A stretch of 21,874 nucleotides of DNA from JAHJTW01 sp964545545 (lineage in GTDB: Bacteria; Krumholzibacteriota; Krumholzibacteriia; LZORAL124-64-63). The notes beneath the pieces are model-generated. The model made no database searches. It was not told the origin of the DNA and saw nothing but the letters and a program-made list of their open reading frames with translations. This document shows positions 7,558 through 14,788 of the stretch, piece after piece (the stretch's first letter is position 1; each line of letters opens with the position of its first letter). Made by a program: the position numbers and the translations under genes. The stretch is taken from assembly GCA_964545545.1 (NCBI GenBank), contig CAZJGK010000058.1, positions 1 to 21,874 of the forward strand. The letters run 5' to 3'.

Positions 7558-8502
7558 TCAGGAGTCTTCGGGGATTCCATCGGGAAAATCAGCTTCCAGA
7601 AGGTCGGCGAAGGTGTCGATGCGGGAGAGTATCATGGTGGCCAGCTCATTCCCGACGTCCTCGGCCCGGTCAATTGGGCCGTGGGCCGTCAGGCGGTTGA
7701 TTCCCGATCCGGTGGTGCCGGTAATGATCACCTGGGTCTGCTCCACCTTGGCCAGGGCGCCCACGGGAAGATCCTGATCGGAAATCATGCGGGAGCAAAA
7801 GGCCAGCTCGGCCCGGAGTTCGGTGGCGCTTGCCGGTGAGTGCAATACCTCCAGCAGATCCCGCGCCTCCTTGTCGTCACTGCGGCCGATGACCACCAGT
7901 AGACCTTGTCCGGGCCCGGGCAAGACGAATTCCGGGGAAAAAATCTCGGCCACGATGCCCTGGATGCCCAGGTGTTCGGTGACGGCCGCAGGCAGCACAA
8001 GACCGTCGATTTCGCTGCGGCGCAGGTGGGTTTCCATGGCGAGATCCACGCCACCCTTCAGGATCACGAACTTCAGATCCGGCCACAGCGCCGAAAGCCG
8101 GGCCCGGGCGCGCAGGGACAGGACGCCGATCGTGCTGCCGCGATCCATTTCATCCATGAGCCGGCCCTGCCGGTTCAAAAAGGCGTCGAAGGGGTTGCCC
8201 CGGTCCGGAACACACAGGATTTCCAGCCCGTCGGGCAAAGGGAGAACCATGTCGTCGGCCTCCATGACCACCAGGCGGGCCTGGTCGTCCAGGAGCATGC
8301 GTTCCAGAAATTCAACCTCGGCCCGGGACGTCGCCAAAAAAGGTTCGGTATGCTTGGCCTTGGTTTTGACGGGCGAGGCCATGAGGTTCAGCTGGCAACT
8401 CAGCCGGGGGACGGATTGCTGCAGTTTGTCCAGCACGGCCTGGGTCTGGTTGCGAGCCAGAGGGGAGGAAAGGCTGCCGAAACTCATAACCCGGGTTTTC
8501 AC
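7558..8502 (-). CDS. HemC-fold protein lacking catalytic residues (pseudoenzyme candidate)
   Basis: The 314-residue protein aligns along nearly its whole length with hydroxymethylbilane synthase (E. coli HemC, 313 residues), often with identical numbering. Fold landmarks remain: SPLA (13-16), LPDGLEIL (89-96), SLRARARL (129-136), PGPGQG (195-200), LPVGA (245-249). Key residues known for E. coli HemC are changed: Arg11 is Leu, Lys83 is Asp, Arg132 is Ala, Arg149 is Lys, Arg155 is Ala, and the cofactor cysteine 242 falls on Gln243 in SDQDLP. Asp84 and Arg131 are kept. It therefore should not hold the dipyrromethane cofactor or polymerise porphobilinogen. The GTG start at 8502 (MKTRVMSFG) fits the HemC N-terminus and follows GAGG by eight bases; ATG 8544 would overlap the upstream gene. 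It is last in the nucleotide-sugar operon, 10 bases after the aminotransferase. Function unknown. Confidence 0.8.
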   Translation of the reverse strand: MKTRVMSFGSLSSPLARNQTQAVLDKLQQSVPRLSCQLNLMASPVKTKAKHTEPFLATSRAEVEFLERMLLDDQARLVVMEADDMVLPLPDGLEILCVPDRGNPFDAFLNRQGRLMDEMDRGSTIGVLSLRARARLSALWPDLKFVILKGGVDLAMETHLRRSEIDGLVLPAAVTEHLGIQGIVAEIFSPEFVLPGPGQGLLVVIGRSDDKEARDLLEVLHSPASATELRAELAFCSRMISDQDLPVGALAKVEQTQVIITGTTGSGINRLTAHGPIDRAEDVGNELATMILSRIDTFADLLEADFPDGIPEDS

Positions 8503-8512
8503 GATGACAACC

Positions 8513-9655
8513 TCAAGTTGGAGTGGACACGATTTCCCGGCCAAGGAATTCCCCGACCATCGCGCCGATGCGGTGCGCGTCGGCGAAGGGCAGGGCGGTG
8601 TGGATGGGCAGGGTCAGGATTTCCCGACCGGCCCGTTCCGCTTCGGCCAGGGAGCCGCTCGTGCGACAATACTCCGCAAGCTCGTGGTGGTTCAAGGGTG
8701 GATCGTAATAGATGCCGGTGCTGATGCCCTCGGCGGTCAGTCTTTTCCGCAAGGCATCACGATTCCCGGTCCGGACCCAGTACTGATGGTAGGTCGCCTT
8801 CATGCCTGTGCCACCGTTGGGAGTCCGCAGACGGTTGGCGTCGGGAATGTAGCTGTCGTAGATGGAGGCAATCTGGTCCCGGTCGTGTTGCTCTGCGGCA
8901 AAGCGGGCCCGACGAATCCTGATCACCATGGCCTGCACCTCGTCCAGGCGGCTGTTCCAGCCGGTGTAGAGGTGTCCGTTCATGCGCACAGGCTGGTGGC
9001 CGCGGACCTTGCGGATCAACTCCGCGTCCTGCTCGTCGCGACAGAACACCATGCCGCCGTCACCGATGCCCGGCAGGTTCTTGGTGGGATAGAAACTCAA
9101 GGTGCTCATACGGGCGCAGGCTCCGATTGGCCGGCCGTCGTAATAGGTGCCCCAGGCCTGGGCCATGTCGGTGACGACCTGAAGCCCGTTGGCCTCGGCG
9201 ATGGCAAGGATGGGATTCATGTCGCAGGGGGCGCCGAAAATGGGCACCGGCAAAATGGCCCGCGTGCGTGGGGTTATGGCGGCGGCGAGGCGGTCCGGAT
9301 CGAGATTCAGGTCCTGGGGCTTGATGTCCACGAATACGGGCACGGCATCGAGCAGGATGATCGCTTCCATGGTGGCATCGAAAGTGTAGGGGGTCGTGAT
9401 GACCTCGTCGCCGGGCCGCACTCCGGCCACCGAAAGGGCGACGAATAGGGCCGATGAACCCGAGGCCACGCCTACGGCGGCCGGCACACCGCAGTCGGCG
9501 GAGAGTTCCTCTTCGAGCCGGCTCACTTCCTGGCCCAGGATGTACTGGCCGGACATCAGAAACCGTTCGAAACCGGCCAGGATCTCGTCCTTGCAGGGCA
9601 GCATGGGAGTGATCAGGTCGTAGCGCTCAATAAATTTGGGCTCAGGGCTGCTCAT
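8513..9655 (-). CDS. DegT/DnrJ/EryC1/StrS-family sugar aminotransferase
   Basis: PLP enzyme that moves an amino group, usually from glutamate, onto a keto-sugar nucleotide to make amino-deoxy sugars for surface glycans. The 380-residue length is typical. The PLP lysine is Lys192 in SFYPTKNLPG, followed by the usual GDGGMV. Asp163 and Gln166 in TDMAQAWG are the pyridine-ring contacts, SGSSAL (66-70) is the phosphate region, and NSRLDEVQA matches the family's conserved NYRMDEIQA. The ATG follows GAGAGGA with a short spacer. It is fourth in the leftward operon behind ugd. The substrate cannot be named; a 3- or 4-keto-6-deoxyhexose nucleotide is the usual partner. Confidence 0.92.
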   Translation of the reverse strand: MSSPEPKFIERYDLITPMLPCKDEILAGFERFLMSGQYILGQEVSRLEEELSADCGVPAAVGVASGSSALFVALSVAGVRPGDEVITTPYTFDATMEAIILLDAVPVFVDIKPQDLNLDPDRLAAAITPRTRAILPVPIFGAPCDMNPILAIAEANGLQVVTDMAQAWGTYYDGRPIGACARMSTLSFYPTKNLPGIGDGGMVFCRDEQDAELIRKVRGHQPVRMNGHLYTGWNSRLDEVQAMVIRIRRARFAAEQHDRDQIASIYDSYIPDANRLRTPNGGTGMKATYHQYWVRTGNRDALRKRLTAEGISTGIYYDPPLNHHELAEYCRTSGSLAEAERAGREILTLPIHTALPFADAHRIGAMVGEFLGREIVSTPT

Positions 9656-9676
9656 GGTTTCCTCTCAATCAAATCC

Positions 9677-9698
9677 GGCCCACCCCGCGAGGCGGACC
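9677..9698 (-). repeat. intercistronic hairpin after ugd
   Basis: In the leftward RNA, GGUCCGCC and GGUGGGCC pair over eight bases (two G-U pairs) around UCGCGG, beginning two bases after the ugd stop and ending just ahead of the aminotransferase ribosome-binding site. No U-run follows, so it is more likely a stability or processing element than a terminator. Confidence 0.45.
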
Positions 9699-9700
9699 GT

Positions 9701-11026
9701 TTAGGATGCATCGGATGTGTGCTGTGCCCTGCCGAAGCAGTCATACTTGAATCCGTAGCGCTCCAGATAGGGGCGATCATACACGTTCCGGCAGTCGAGA
9801 AAAGCATTTCCTGCCATGGCTTCCTGGAGCCAGTTGAAATCCAATTGGCGGTACTGATTCCACTCGGTGACCAGGATGGCAATGTCGGCGCCGCTGCAGG
9901 CTTCGTAGGGCGAGTCGGTGTAGACAAGGTCCGGATGGAAGAGCTTAAAGTTATCCATGGCCGCCGGATCGTGGACCTTGATGACGCAATTTTTGGCCTT
10001 GAGCCCCTCCACCAGGGGCAAGGTCGGGCTGGAACGGATATCGTCCGTGTTGGGTTTGAAGGCCAGGCCCAGCAGGGCCACGGTCTTTCCTTGCAGATCA
10101 CCGGTCATGCGTTCGGCCTTCGCAATGGCTCGGCCCGGAAGCTTGGCGTTCACGGCGATGGCGGAGCGGACAACGCTCATGTCCGTACCCGCGCTTCGGG
10201 CGATGTGGACAATGGCGTTGGTGTCCTTGGGCAGGCAACTCCCGCCAAAGCCCAGTCCGGCATGCAGGAACTTGGGGCCGATGCGCTTGTCGAGTCCCAT
10301 GGCCTTGGCAACATGGGAAACGTCGGCGCCGACGGCTTCGGCCAGGGTGGCCATTTCGTTGATGAACGAGATCTTCACGGCCAGGAAGCTGTTCGAAGCG
10401 TACTTGATGAGCTCGGCGGTTTCGATTCCGGTCTTGACGATGGGCGTGTCCAGCAGGAAAAGCGGGCGGTAGAGTTCGCGCAGCAGTTCCTCTGCCTTTT
10501 CATCCTCGACCCCGATGACCACCCTGTCCGGGCGCATGAAGTCCTCGATGCTGGAACCTTCCCGCAAGAACTCGGGATTGCTCGCCATGGCGAAGGTGAC
10601 ATCGCTCTTCAGCTGGGCCTGGATGACCTCGCGCAGCCGCCGGTTGGTGCCCACCGGCACTGTGCTCTTGGTGACGATGACCTTGGGGGAGCCCATCAGG
10701 GCGCCGATCTGTTCACCGACCTTCATGACGTACTGCAGGTCCGCTTCGCCCGATTCGGACATGGGGGTCTGGACGGCGATGAAGACCACGTCGGCCTCGC
10801 TCATCCCTGTGGCCAGGGAAGTCGTGAAGAACAGACGTTCCTCGGCCACGTTTTTCAGGACCAGCCGATCGAGCCCGGGCTCGTAGAAGGGAATCCCCCC
10901 CTGGCGCAGGCTGTCGATACGCTTTTCATTGATGTCGACGCACGTGACCTTGTGACCGAAATCGGCCATGCAAGCTCCCGAAACCAGACCCACGTAGCCT
11001 GTGCCCACCATGCAGATGCGAATCAT
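9701..11026 (-). CDS. ugd: UDP-glucose 6-dehydrogenase family protein
   Basis: Oxidises a nucleotide-sugar C6 hydroxyl twice using NAD+, typically UDP-glucose to UDP-glucuronate for capsule, O-antigen or exopolysaccharide. The 441 residues start MIRICMVGTGYVGL, a Rossmann motif at the first residue. Further landmarks are YEPGL (48-52), STVPVGT (121-127), NPEFLREG (150-157), Lys208 in ELIKYASN and the catalytic Cys264 in FGGSCLPKD. YEPGL and the overall form favour UDP-glucose over GDP-mannose, but family members with other substrates exist. ATG at 11026 has AAAGGA six bases upstream and overlaps the stop of the preceding epimerase gene by four bases (ATGA). A longer reading to 11095 would only add a non-homologous leader. 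Confidence 0.92.
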   Translation of the reverse strand: MIRICMVGTGYVGLVSGACMADFGHKVTCVDINEKRIDSLRQGGIPFYEPGLDRLVLKNVAEERLFFTTSLATGMSEADVVFIAVQTPMSESGEADLQYVMKVGEQIGALMGSPKVIVTKSTVPVGTNRRLREVIQAQLKSDVTFAMASNPEFLREGSSIEDFMRPDRVVIGVEDEKAEELLRELYRPLFLLDTPIVKTGIETAELIKYASNSFLAVKISFINEMATLAEAVGADVSHVAKAMGLDKRIGPKFLHAGLGFGGSCLPKDTNAIVHIARSAGTDMSVVRSAIAVNAKLPGRAIAKAERMTGDLQGKTVALLGLAFKPNTDDIRSSPTLPLVEGLKAKNCVIKVHDPAAMDNFKLFHPDLVYTDSPYEACSGADIAILVTEWNQYRQLDFNWLQEAMAGNAFLDCRNVYDRPYLERYGFKYDCFGRAQHTSDAS

Positions 11027-12075
11027 GTCGATTCCTTTCTGGCCTCGGCCAGCAATGCCGCCAGGGTATCGGCAATGTCCCAAGCGGGCAGCCACCCTGT
11101 GCAGTTCTTCAGCTTTTCATTGTTGCCCACCAGGACGGGTATGTCCGAGGGGCGCGAGCGCTCCGGGTCCGGAACAATGGACACGGGACATGCGGCCGCT
11201 GCCAACAGGATGTCCAATCCCTGCCGAATGCTCAAGGATGTTCCTGAACACACATGATACACCTCGCCCGGTGTTCCTTCCTTGATCAGGGCGCGATAGG
11301 CCGCCACCACGTCACGGACATCCAGGAAGTCGCGAACCGCTTCGAGGTTCCCGACCCGAATGACCGTCGGGCCGGTGCCAGCTTCAGCGGCGGCGATTTG
11401 CCGCGCGAAACTCGGGAAGACAAACCGGGCGTCCTGCCCGGGCCCGGTGTGGCTGAAGGAACGGGTGAGGATCACCGGCAGATCCCAGGTGCGGGTGTAT
11501 TGCCGGCACAGCAGGGATTGGGCGGCCTTGCTGACCCCGTAGGGGGAGATGGGATTGAGGGGGGTGTCTTCCCGCACCGGGGGTGCGTCCGCAGGCAGGG
11601 TTCCGTACTCTTCGGCAGAGCCGATCACGAGCATGGCGGGGCGTTTGTTGACCGGCAGGCTGCGGGCTGCCTCCAGCAGATTCAAGGTGCCCAGGAGGTT
11701 GGTGCGCAGGGTTGCGCCAGGATCGACAAAGGATGCCGCGGCGGAACTCTGGGCCGCCAGGTGGTACACGGTGGCCGGCCGGATGCGGTCCATAAAAGCG
11801 GCGACCGCCGGACCGTCCTCCAGGTCCAGGTCCAGATAGGTCAAGACGCCGGCGCGCCCCCGGTAGCTGACGGCGCCCTCGAGCGCGAGGTCGGGGCCGG
11901 TCAAGACCAGGTCCCCGCAGACCTTGGGCATGGCCGTGTGCGGGGGTTGTTTGCCCAGGCCTATGACAGGCAACCCGGCTTCAAGCAGGCTGGTCACCAG
12001 ATGACGGCCGACAAACCCGAGGGCCCCGGTAACCAGGGTCCACGGCAAGGGATTGTTTTCCAGACGAGACGTCAC
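11023..12075 (-). CDS. NAD-dependent epimerase/dehydratase, GDP-4-keto-6-deoxymannose reductase-like
   Basis: Extended short-chain dehydrogenase acting on a nucleotide sugar. It shows TGALGFVG (16-23), HLAAQSS, Ser153, and the catalytic pair Tyr179-Lys183 in YGVSK. RSFSHTGPGQ, RDFLDVRDVV and DPERSRPSDIP are characteristic of the Rmd/Gmd branch that reduces GDP-4-keto-6-deoxymannose to GDP-rhamnose. An insertion after the first strand (about 50-80) is unusual. The GTG at 12075 is chosen because it lies five bases after the stop of the preceding gene, allowing reinitiation; its ribosome-binding site is weak. ATG at 12105 would overlap that gene and also lacks a spaced site. Length from 12075 is 350 residues. 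It is second in the operon; exact substrate is inferred. Confidence 0.88.
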   Translation of the reverse strand: MTSRLENNPLPWTLVTGALGFVGRHLVTSLLEAGLPVIGLGKQPPHTAMPKVCGDLVLTGPDLALEGAVSYRGRAGVLTYLDLDLEDGPAVAAFMDRIRPATVYHLAAQSSAAASFVDPGATLRTNLLGTLNLLEAARSLPVNKRPAMLVIGSAEEYGTLPADAPPVREDTPLNPISPYGVSKAAQSLLCRQYTRTWDLPVILTRSFSHTGPGQDARFVFPSFARQIAAAEAGTGPTVIRVGNLEAVRDFLDVRDVVAAYRALIKEGTPGEVYHVCSGTSLSIRQGLDILLAAAACPVSIVPDPERSRPSDIPVLVGNNEKLKNCTGWLPAWDIADTLAALLAEARKEST

Positions 12076-12080
12076 AGGCG

Positions 12081-12515
12081 TTATCCGTTCATCAGCCGCA
12101 GCCATTCCTTGTAGATGCAGCGTTCCATGATCACGTCGATTCCCGCTGCGGCGGCTTTGGCCGCCGCGGCCGGGTGGGAAATTCCTTCCTGCATCCAGAT
12201 GAACCCGGCTCCCGCGGCGATGGCATCGTCGACGATGGGCGGGACGGACTCGCTGCGCCGGAAAATGTCCACCAGGTCGATGGGACCGGGCACATCCCGG
12301 ACCGTGGGAAACATGGGCGCGCCGAGGACGGGCTCATGCAGCACCGGGTTGACGCCCAGGACCTCCAGGCCGCGTCCGAGGAGGAAACGCGCAATGCCGT
12401 GGCTGGCCCGCTCTTCCTTGGGGGATATGCCCACCACGACAATGCGGCGCATGGAGGACAGGACTTCCCTTATCCGATCGTCAGGCGGGTTGATGATACC
12501 CTCGCGTTCGTTCAT
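12081..12515 (-). CDS. CoA-binding domain protein (YccU type)
   Basis: A 144-residue single-domain Rossmann protein of the CoA_binding_2 family, related to the N-terminal CoA-binding domain of succinyl-CoA synthetase. It shows RRIVVVGISPKEERASHG (about 23-40), VNPVL after the second strand, the VRDVPGPIDLVDIFR strand-loop, and an ending with GIDVIMERCIYKEWLR that matches the family. Members bind CoA but have no established reaction. The ATG follows AGAGAGG with a 6-base spacer. It is the first gene of the leftward operon and lies downstream of a good promoter. Why a CoA-binding protein leads a sugar-nucleotide operon is not evident. Confidence 0.9.
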   Translation of the reverse strand: MNEREGIINPPDDRIREVLSSMRRIVVVGISPKEERASHGIARFLLGRGLEVLGVNPVLHEPVLGAPMFPTVRDVPGPIDLVDIFRRSESVPPIVDDAIAAGAGFIWMQEGISHPAAAAKAAAAGIDVIMERCIYKEWLRLMNG

Positions 12516-12574
12516 GGGCGGCCTCTCTTTAACGGCAACGGGTCGGCAAATGGGGGTCGGGGAAACAAGAACCG

Positions 12575-12603
12575 AAAATATAGCAACCCGGGCCGGGGGT
12601 CAA
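12575..12603 (-). promoter_or_regulatory. promoter of the leftward sugar-nucleotide operon
   Basis: On the minus strand TTGACC (12603-12598) is followed by TATATT (12582-12577) at 15 bases, with an extended TGC before it, or by TATTTT (12580-12575) at 17 bases. This is the best sigma70-like match in the window, 60 bases ahead of the first gene. Confidence 0.55.
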
Positions 12604-12628
12604 CTGGGCGGGTAGGTTCGATTTTTGC

Positions 12629-12657
12629 TTTCTAAAGAACGTGACGTGCACTAGAAT
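12629..12657 (+). promoter_or_regulatory. candidate promoter of the EMO/FadF-like gene
   Basis: TAGAAT (12652-12657) matches five of six -10 bases, with TTTCTA (12629-12634) 17 bases upstream as a weak -35. The predicted start, about 12664, falls inside the palindrome at 12659-12676, so a bound repressor would block it. Confidence 0.4.
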
Positions 12658-12658
12658 A

Positions 12659-12681
12659 AATGAATGACCATTCATTAATGA
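12659..12681. promoter_or_regulatory. TetR-type operator palindrome
   Basis: AATGAATG-AC-CATTCATT (12659-12676) is a perfect 18-bp inverted repeat, overlapped by a second palindrome TCATTAATGA (12672-12681). The TGAATG/CATTCA half-sites resemble those of Bacillus subtilis FadR (YsiA), a TetR-family repressor of fatty-acid degradation genes, but the spacing is shorter (2 rather than 6 bases). Other TetR-family fatty-acid regulators use short-spaced palindromes. The site lies just downstream of a -10 box, as expected for repression. The regulator itself is not in the window. Confidence 0.55.
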
Positions 12682-12747
12682 TTGTAGTAGCCGGAGCCAG
12701 GGCGAAATTTCCCCCTTGATGCTGTGGCCGAGTCCGAAGGAGTGGCT

Positions 12748-14757
12748 GTGAACCCGTTGCTGATGTCCCTGCTGCTTTTCCTGTTTCTGGCCATGTTTGC
12801 CGGAACCATCGCGGATCGGTACTGGTTGTTGCGCGCCGGGGAGCCCGAGTGGCGTCTGGATCATTGGCGTCGCCGCCTGCGCAATCTGGTCACCATTGGT
12901 TTCGGTCAGAAACGTCTGCTGTACGAAAGAGCCGCCGGGCGCATGCACGTGGCTATTTTCACCGGCTTTCTGGTGGCTGCGCTGCGTACCGTGACGCTCA
13001 TCGGTCGCGGCTTCGATCCGGAGTTCCACTTGCCGCTGCTGAGTGGGCCCGTGGGAATCCTCTTCAACTTTTTGAAGGATACGTTCGCGATCATTGTCGT
13101 GCTCGCCGTCCTGTATGCCTTGTATCGGCGCCTGATTCTCAAGCCGGCCCGGCTGCACCTGAGCGGCGAAGCGGTCCTGATACTGGTCTGGATCGCTGTC
13201 CTGATGATCAGCGACCTGCTGGGAGATGCCGCCTTGTTCCATCTCCATCCCGCTAGCCCCGAGCGCACGGGGGCCTGGATGGCAGGACTGTTGACGGGCT
13301 TGTTCAACGGCCGGGATCCGGGGACGGTCCGGCTCTGGTTCAACGCCATGTACTGGGGCCACGTGACCCTGGTGCTGGCCTTCCTGAACGTCCTGCCCTT
13401 CGGAAAGCATTTCCATGTGTTGACGGCTCTGCCGTCGGTGTTCATGGGGCGTTTGACTCCCAGCGCCGCCCTGGAAAAAATGGAGTTCGAGGGCCGCGAG
13501 GTCTTCGGGGTCGGCCGTCTGGAAGATTTCAGCTGGCGGCGTTTCCTGGACATGTACTCCTGCACCGAGTGCGGGCGTTGCAACGACATGTGTCCCACCA
13601 ACGTGACCGGCAAGCCGCTGAGCCCGCGGGAAGTCATTACCGGAGAACGTGACCAGGCTTACGCCCTGGCCGGGCATCTGGCGGCCGTCGGCAAGCTCAA
13701 ATCCAAAGGAAATTCCCAGGAAGCCGCGGCTTTGGTGGAAGCCTGTGAGCGGCCGGCCCTGATCGGGGAGATCAACAGCGAGGATGCCCTCTGGGCCTGC
13801 ACGACGTGCGGTTGGTGTGTCAGCTCCTGTCCGGTGGTCATCGACCACATACCCAACATCATCGATCAGCGGCGGTACCTGACGATGATGGAGGCCAGGG
13901 TGCCCGCGGCCCTGCAGACAGCCTTGAAGGGCCTGGAGAACAACAGCAATCCCTGGAACATGGGGTCTGCAGCCCGGGAAGACTGGATCGGGGAGCTGGA
14001 CGTGCCCCTGATGCGCGAAAAAGGCGAGGCGGAGTACCTGTTGTTCGTCGGTTGCGCCGGCAGTTTCGACAGCCGCAACCAGGATGTGATGCGGGCCCTG
14101 TGTACCCTGCTGAACAAGGCGGGAGTTGATTACGCCGTGCTGGGCACCGAGGAAGGCTGCTGCGGGGATCCCACCCGCAAGGTGGGCCAGGAATACCTTT
14201 TCCAGATGCAGGCGCCGGCCAACATCGCCGCCTTTGCGAAGTACAAGGTGCGCAAGGTGGTCACGGCTTGTCCCCATTGCTTCAACGCCATCGCCAACGA
14301 ATACCCCGACTTCGGTCTGCAGGATGTGGAGGTGGTCCACCACAGCGAACTGCTCGCTGATCTGGTTGCCCAAGGCGAGCTCAACACGAAACCGGGCGTC
14401 GCCGCCACGGTGACCTACCACGACTCCTGCTATCTCGGTCGGCACACCGGGATCTATGACGCTCCGCGCCAGGTGCTCGGCGCTGTTGAAGGCCTCAAGC
14501 AGGTCGAGATGCCGCGCAGCCACCGCGAAGGGTTCTGCTGTGGCGGCGGTGGCGGGCGCATGTTCATGGAAGAAGATCTCGGCACACGCATCAACCACAA
14601 CCGCATCGAGGAAGCGGCGGCGACGGGCGCCGCGGAAGTCTGCACGGCCTGCCCCTTCTGCCTGACCATGCTGGGGGATGCGATCAACGAAACCGGGCGG
14701 GAAGAACAGTTGAGGGCGCGCGACATCGCTGAAGTTCTGCTGGAAAATATGGGCTGA
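12748..14757 (+). CDS. membrane Fe-S oxidoreductase, FadF/EMO type (ETF:menaquinone oxidoreductase candidate)
   Basis: A 669-residue fusion of a NarI-like heme b membrane domain (about 1-220) with an HdrD-like iron-sulfur part. Two [4Fe-4S] motifs follow: CTECGRCNDMC (Cys272, 275, 278, 282) and CTTCGWCVSSC (351, 354, 357, 361). Two cysteine-rich CCG modules follow, with Cys471-472 and Cys597-598 plus CPHC (508-511) and CTACPFC (632-638). This layout matches B. subtilis FadF (YwjF) and the EMO proteins of Geobacter and syntrophs, which pass electrons from acyl-CoA dehydrogenases through electron-transfer flavoprotein (ETF) to menaquinone. GTG at 12748 is the start because AAGGAG (12737-12742) lies five bases upstream; GTG 12724 would place that site inside the gene. 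No etfAB is nearby. The heterodisulfide-reductase-like alternative cannot be excluded. Confidence 0.85.
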   Translation: MNPLLMSLLLFLFLAMFAGTIADRYWLLRAGEPEWRLDHWRRRLRNLVTIGFGQKRLLYERAAGRMHVAIFTGFLVAALRTVTLIGRGFDPEFHLPLLSGPVGILFNFLKDTFAIIVVLAVLYALYRRLILKPARLHLSGEAVLILVWIAVLMISDLLGDAALFHLHPASPERTGAWMAGLLTGLFNGRDPGTVRLWFNAMYWGHVTLVLAFLNVLPFGKHFHVLTALPSVFMGRLTPSAALEKMEFEGREVFGVGRLEDFSWRRFLDMYSCTECGRCNDMCPTNVTGKPLSPREVITGERDQAYALAGHLAAVGKLKSKGNSQEAAALVEACERPALIGEINSEDALWACTTCGWCVSSCPVVIDHIPNIIDQRRYLTMMEARVPAALQTALKGLENNSNPWNMGSAAREDWIGELDVPLMREKGEAEYLLFVGCAGSFDSRNQDVMRALCTLLNKAGVDYAVLGTEEGCCGDPTRKVGQEYLFQMQAPANIAAFAKYKVRKVVTACPHCFNAIANEYPDFGLQDVEVVHHSELLADLVAQGELNTKPGVAATVTYHDSCYLGRHTGIYDAPRQVLGAVEGLKQVEMPRSHREGFCCGGGGGRMFMEEDLGTRINHNRIEEAAATGAAEVCTACPFCLTMLGDAINETGREEQLRARDIAEVLLENMG

Positions 14758-14788
14758 CCGCCGGGTAGGGTTCTCCCGCCGCGCATGC

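Noticed and set aside
7558..8502. Calling the minus-strand gene hemC
   Set aside because: The fold matches, but the cofactor cysteine and most substrate arginines are absent, so the functional name would mislead.
7787..9448. 553-codon open frame antisense to the HemC-like and aminotransferase genes
   Set aside because: It spans two clear minus-strand genes and their junction, and shows no family motif. The same applies to the 512-codon antisense frame at 9719-11257 and that at 2603-4168.
12661..12678. Exact B. subtilis FadR operator
   Set aside because: Aligned to TGAATGANTANTCATTCA the site has two mismatches, and its true symmetry centre is shifted by two bases, so only the half-site resemblance is claimed.
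12529..14598. 689-codon open frame antisense to the EMO-type gene
   Set aside because: The plus strand encodes a protein with complete cysteine motifs. The minus frame has His/Gln/Gly-rich composition without any recognisable motif, as expected from high-GC antisense frames.
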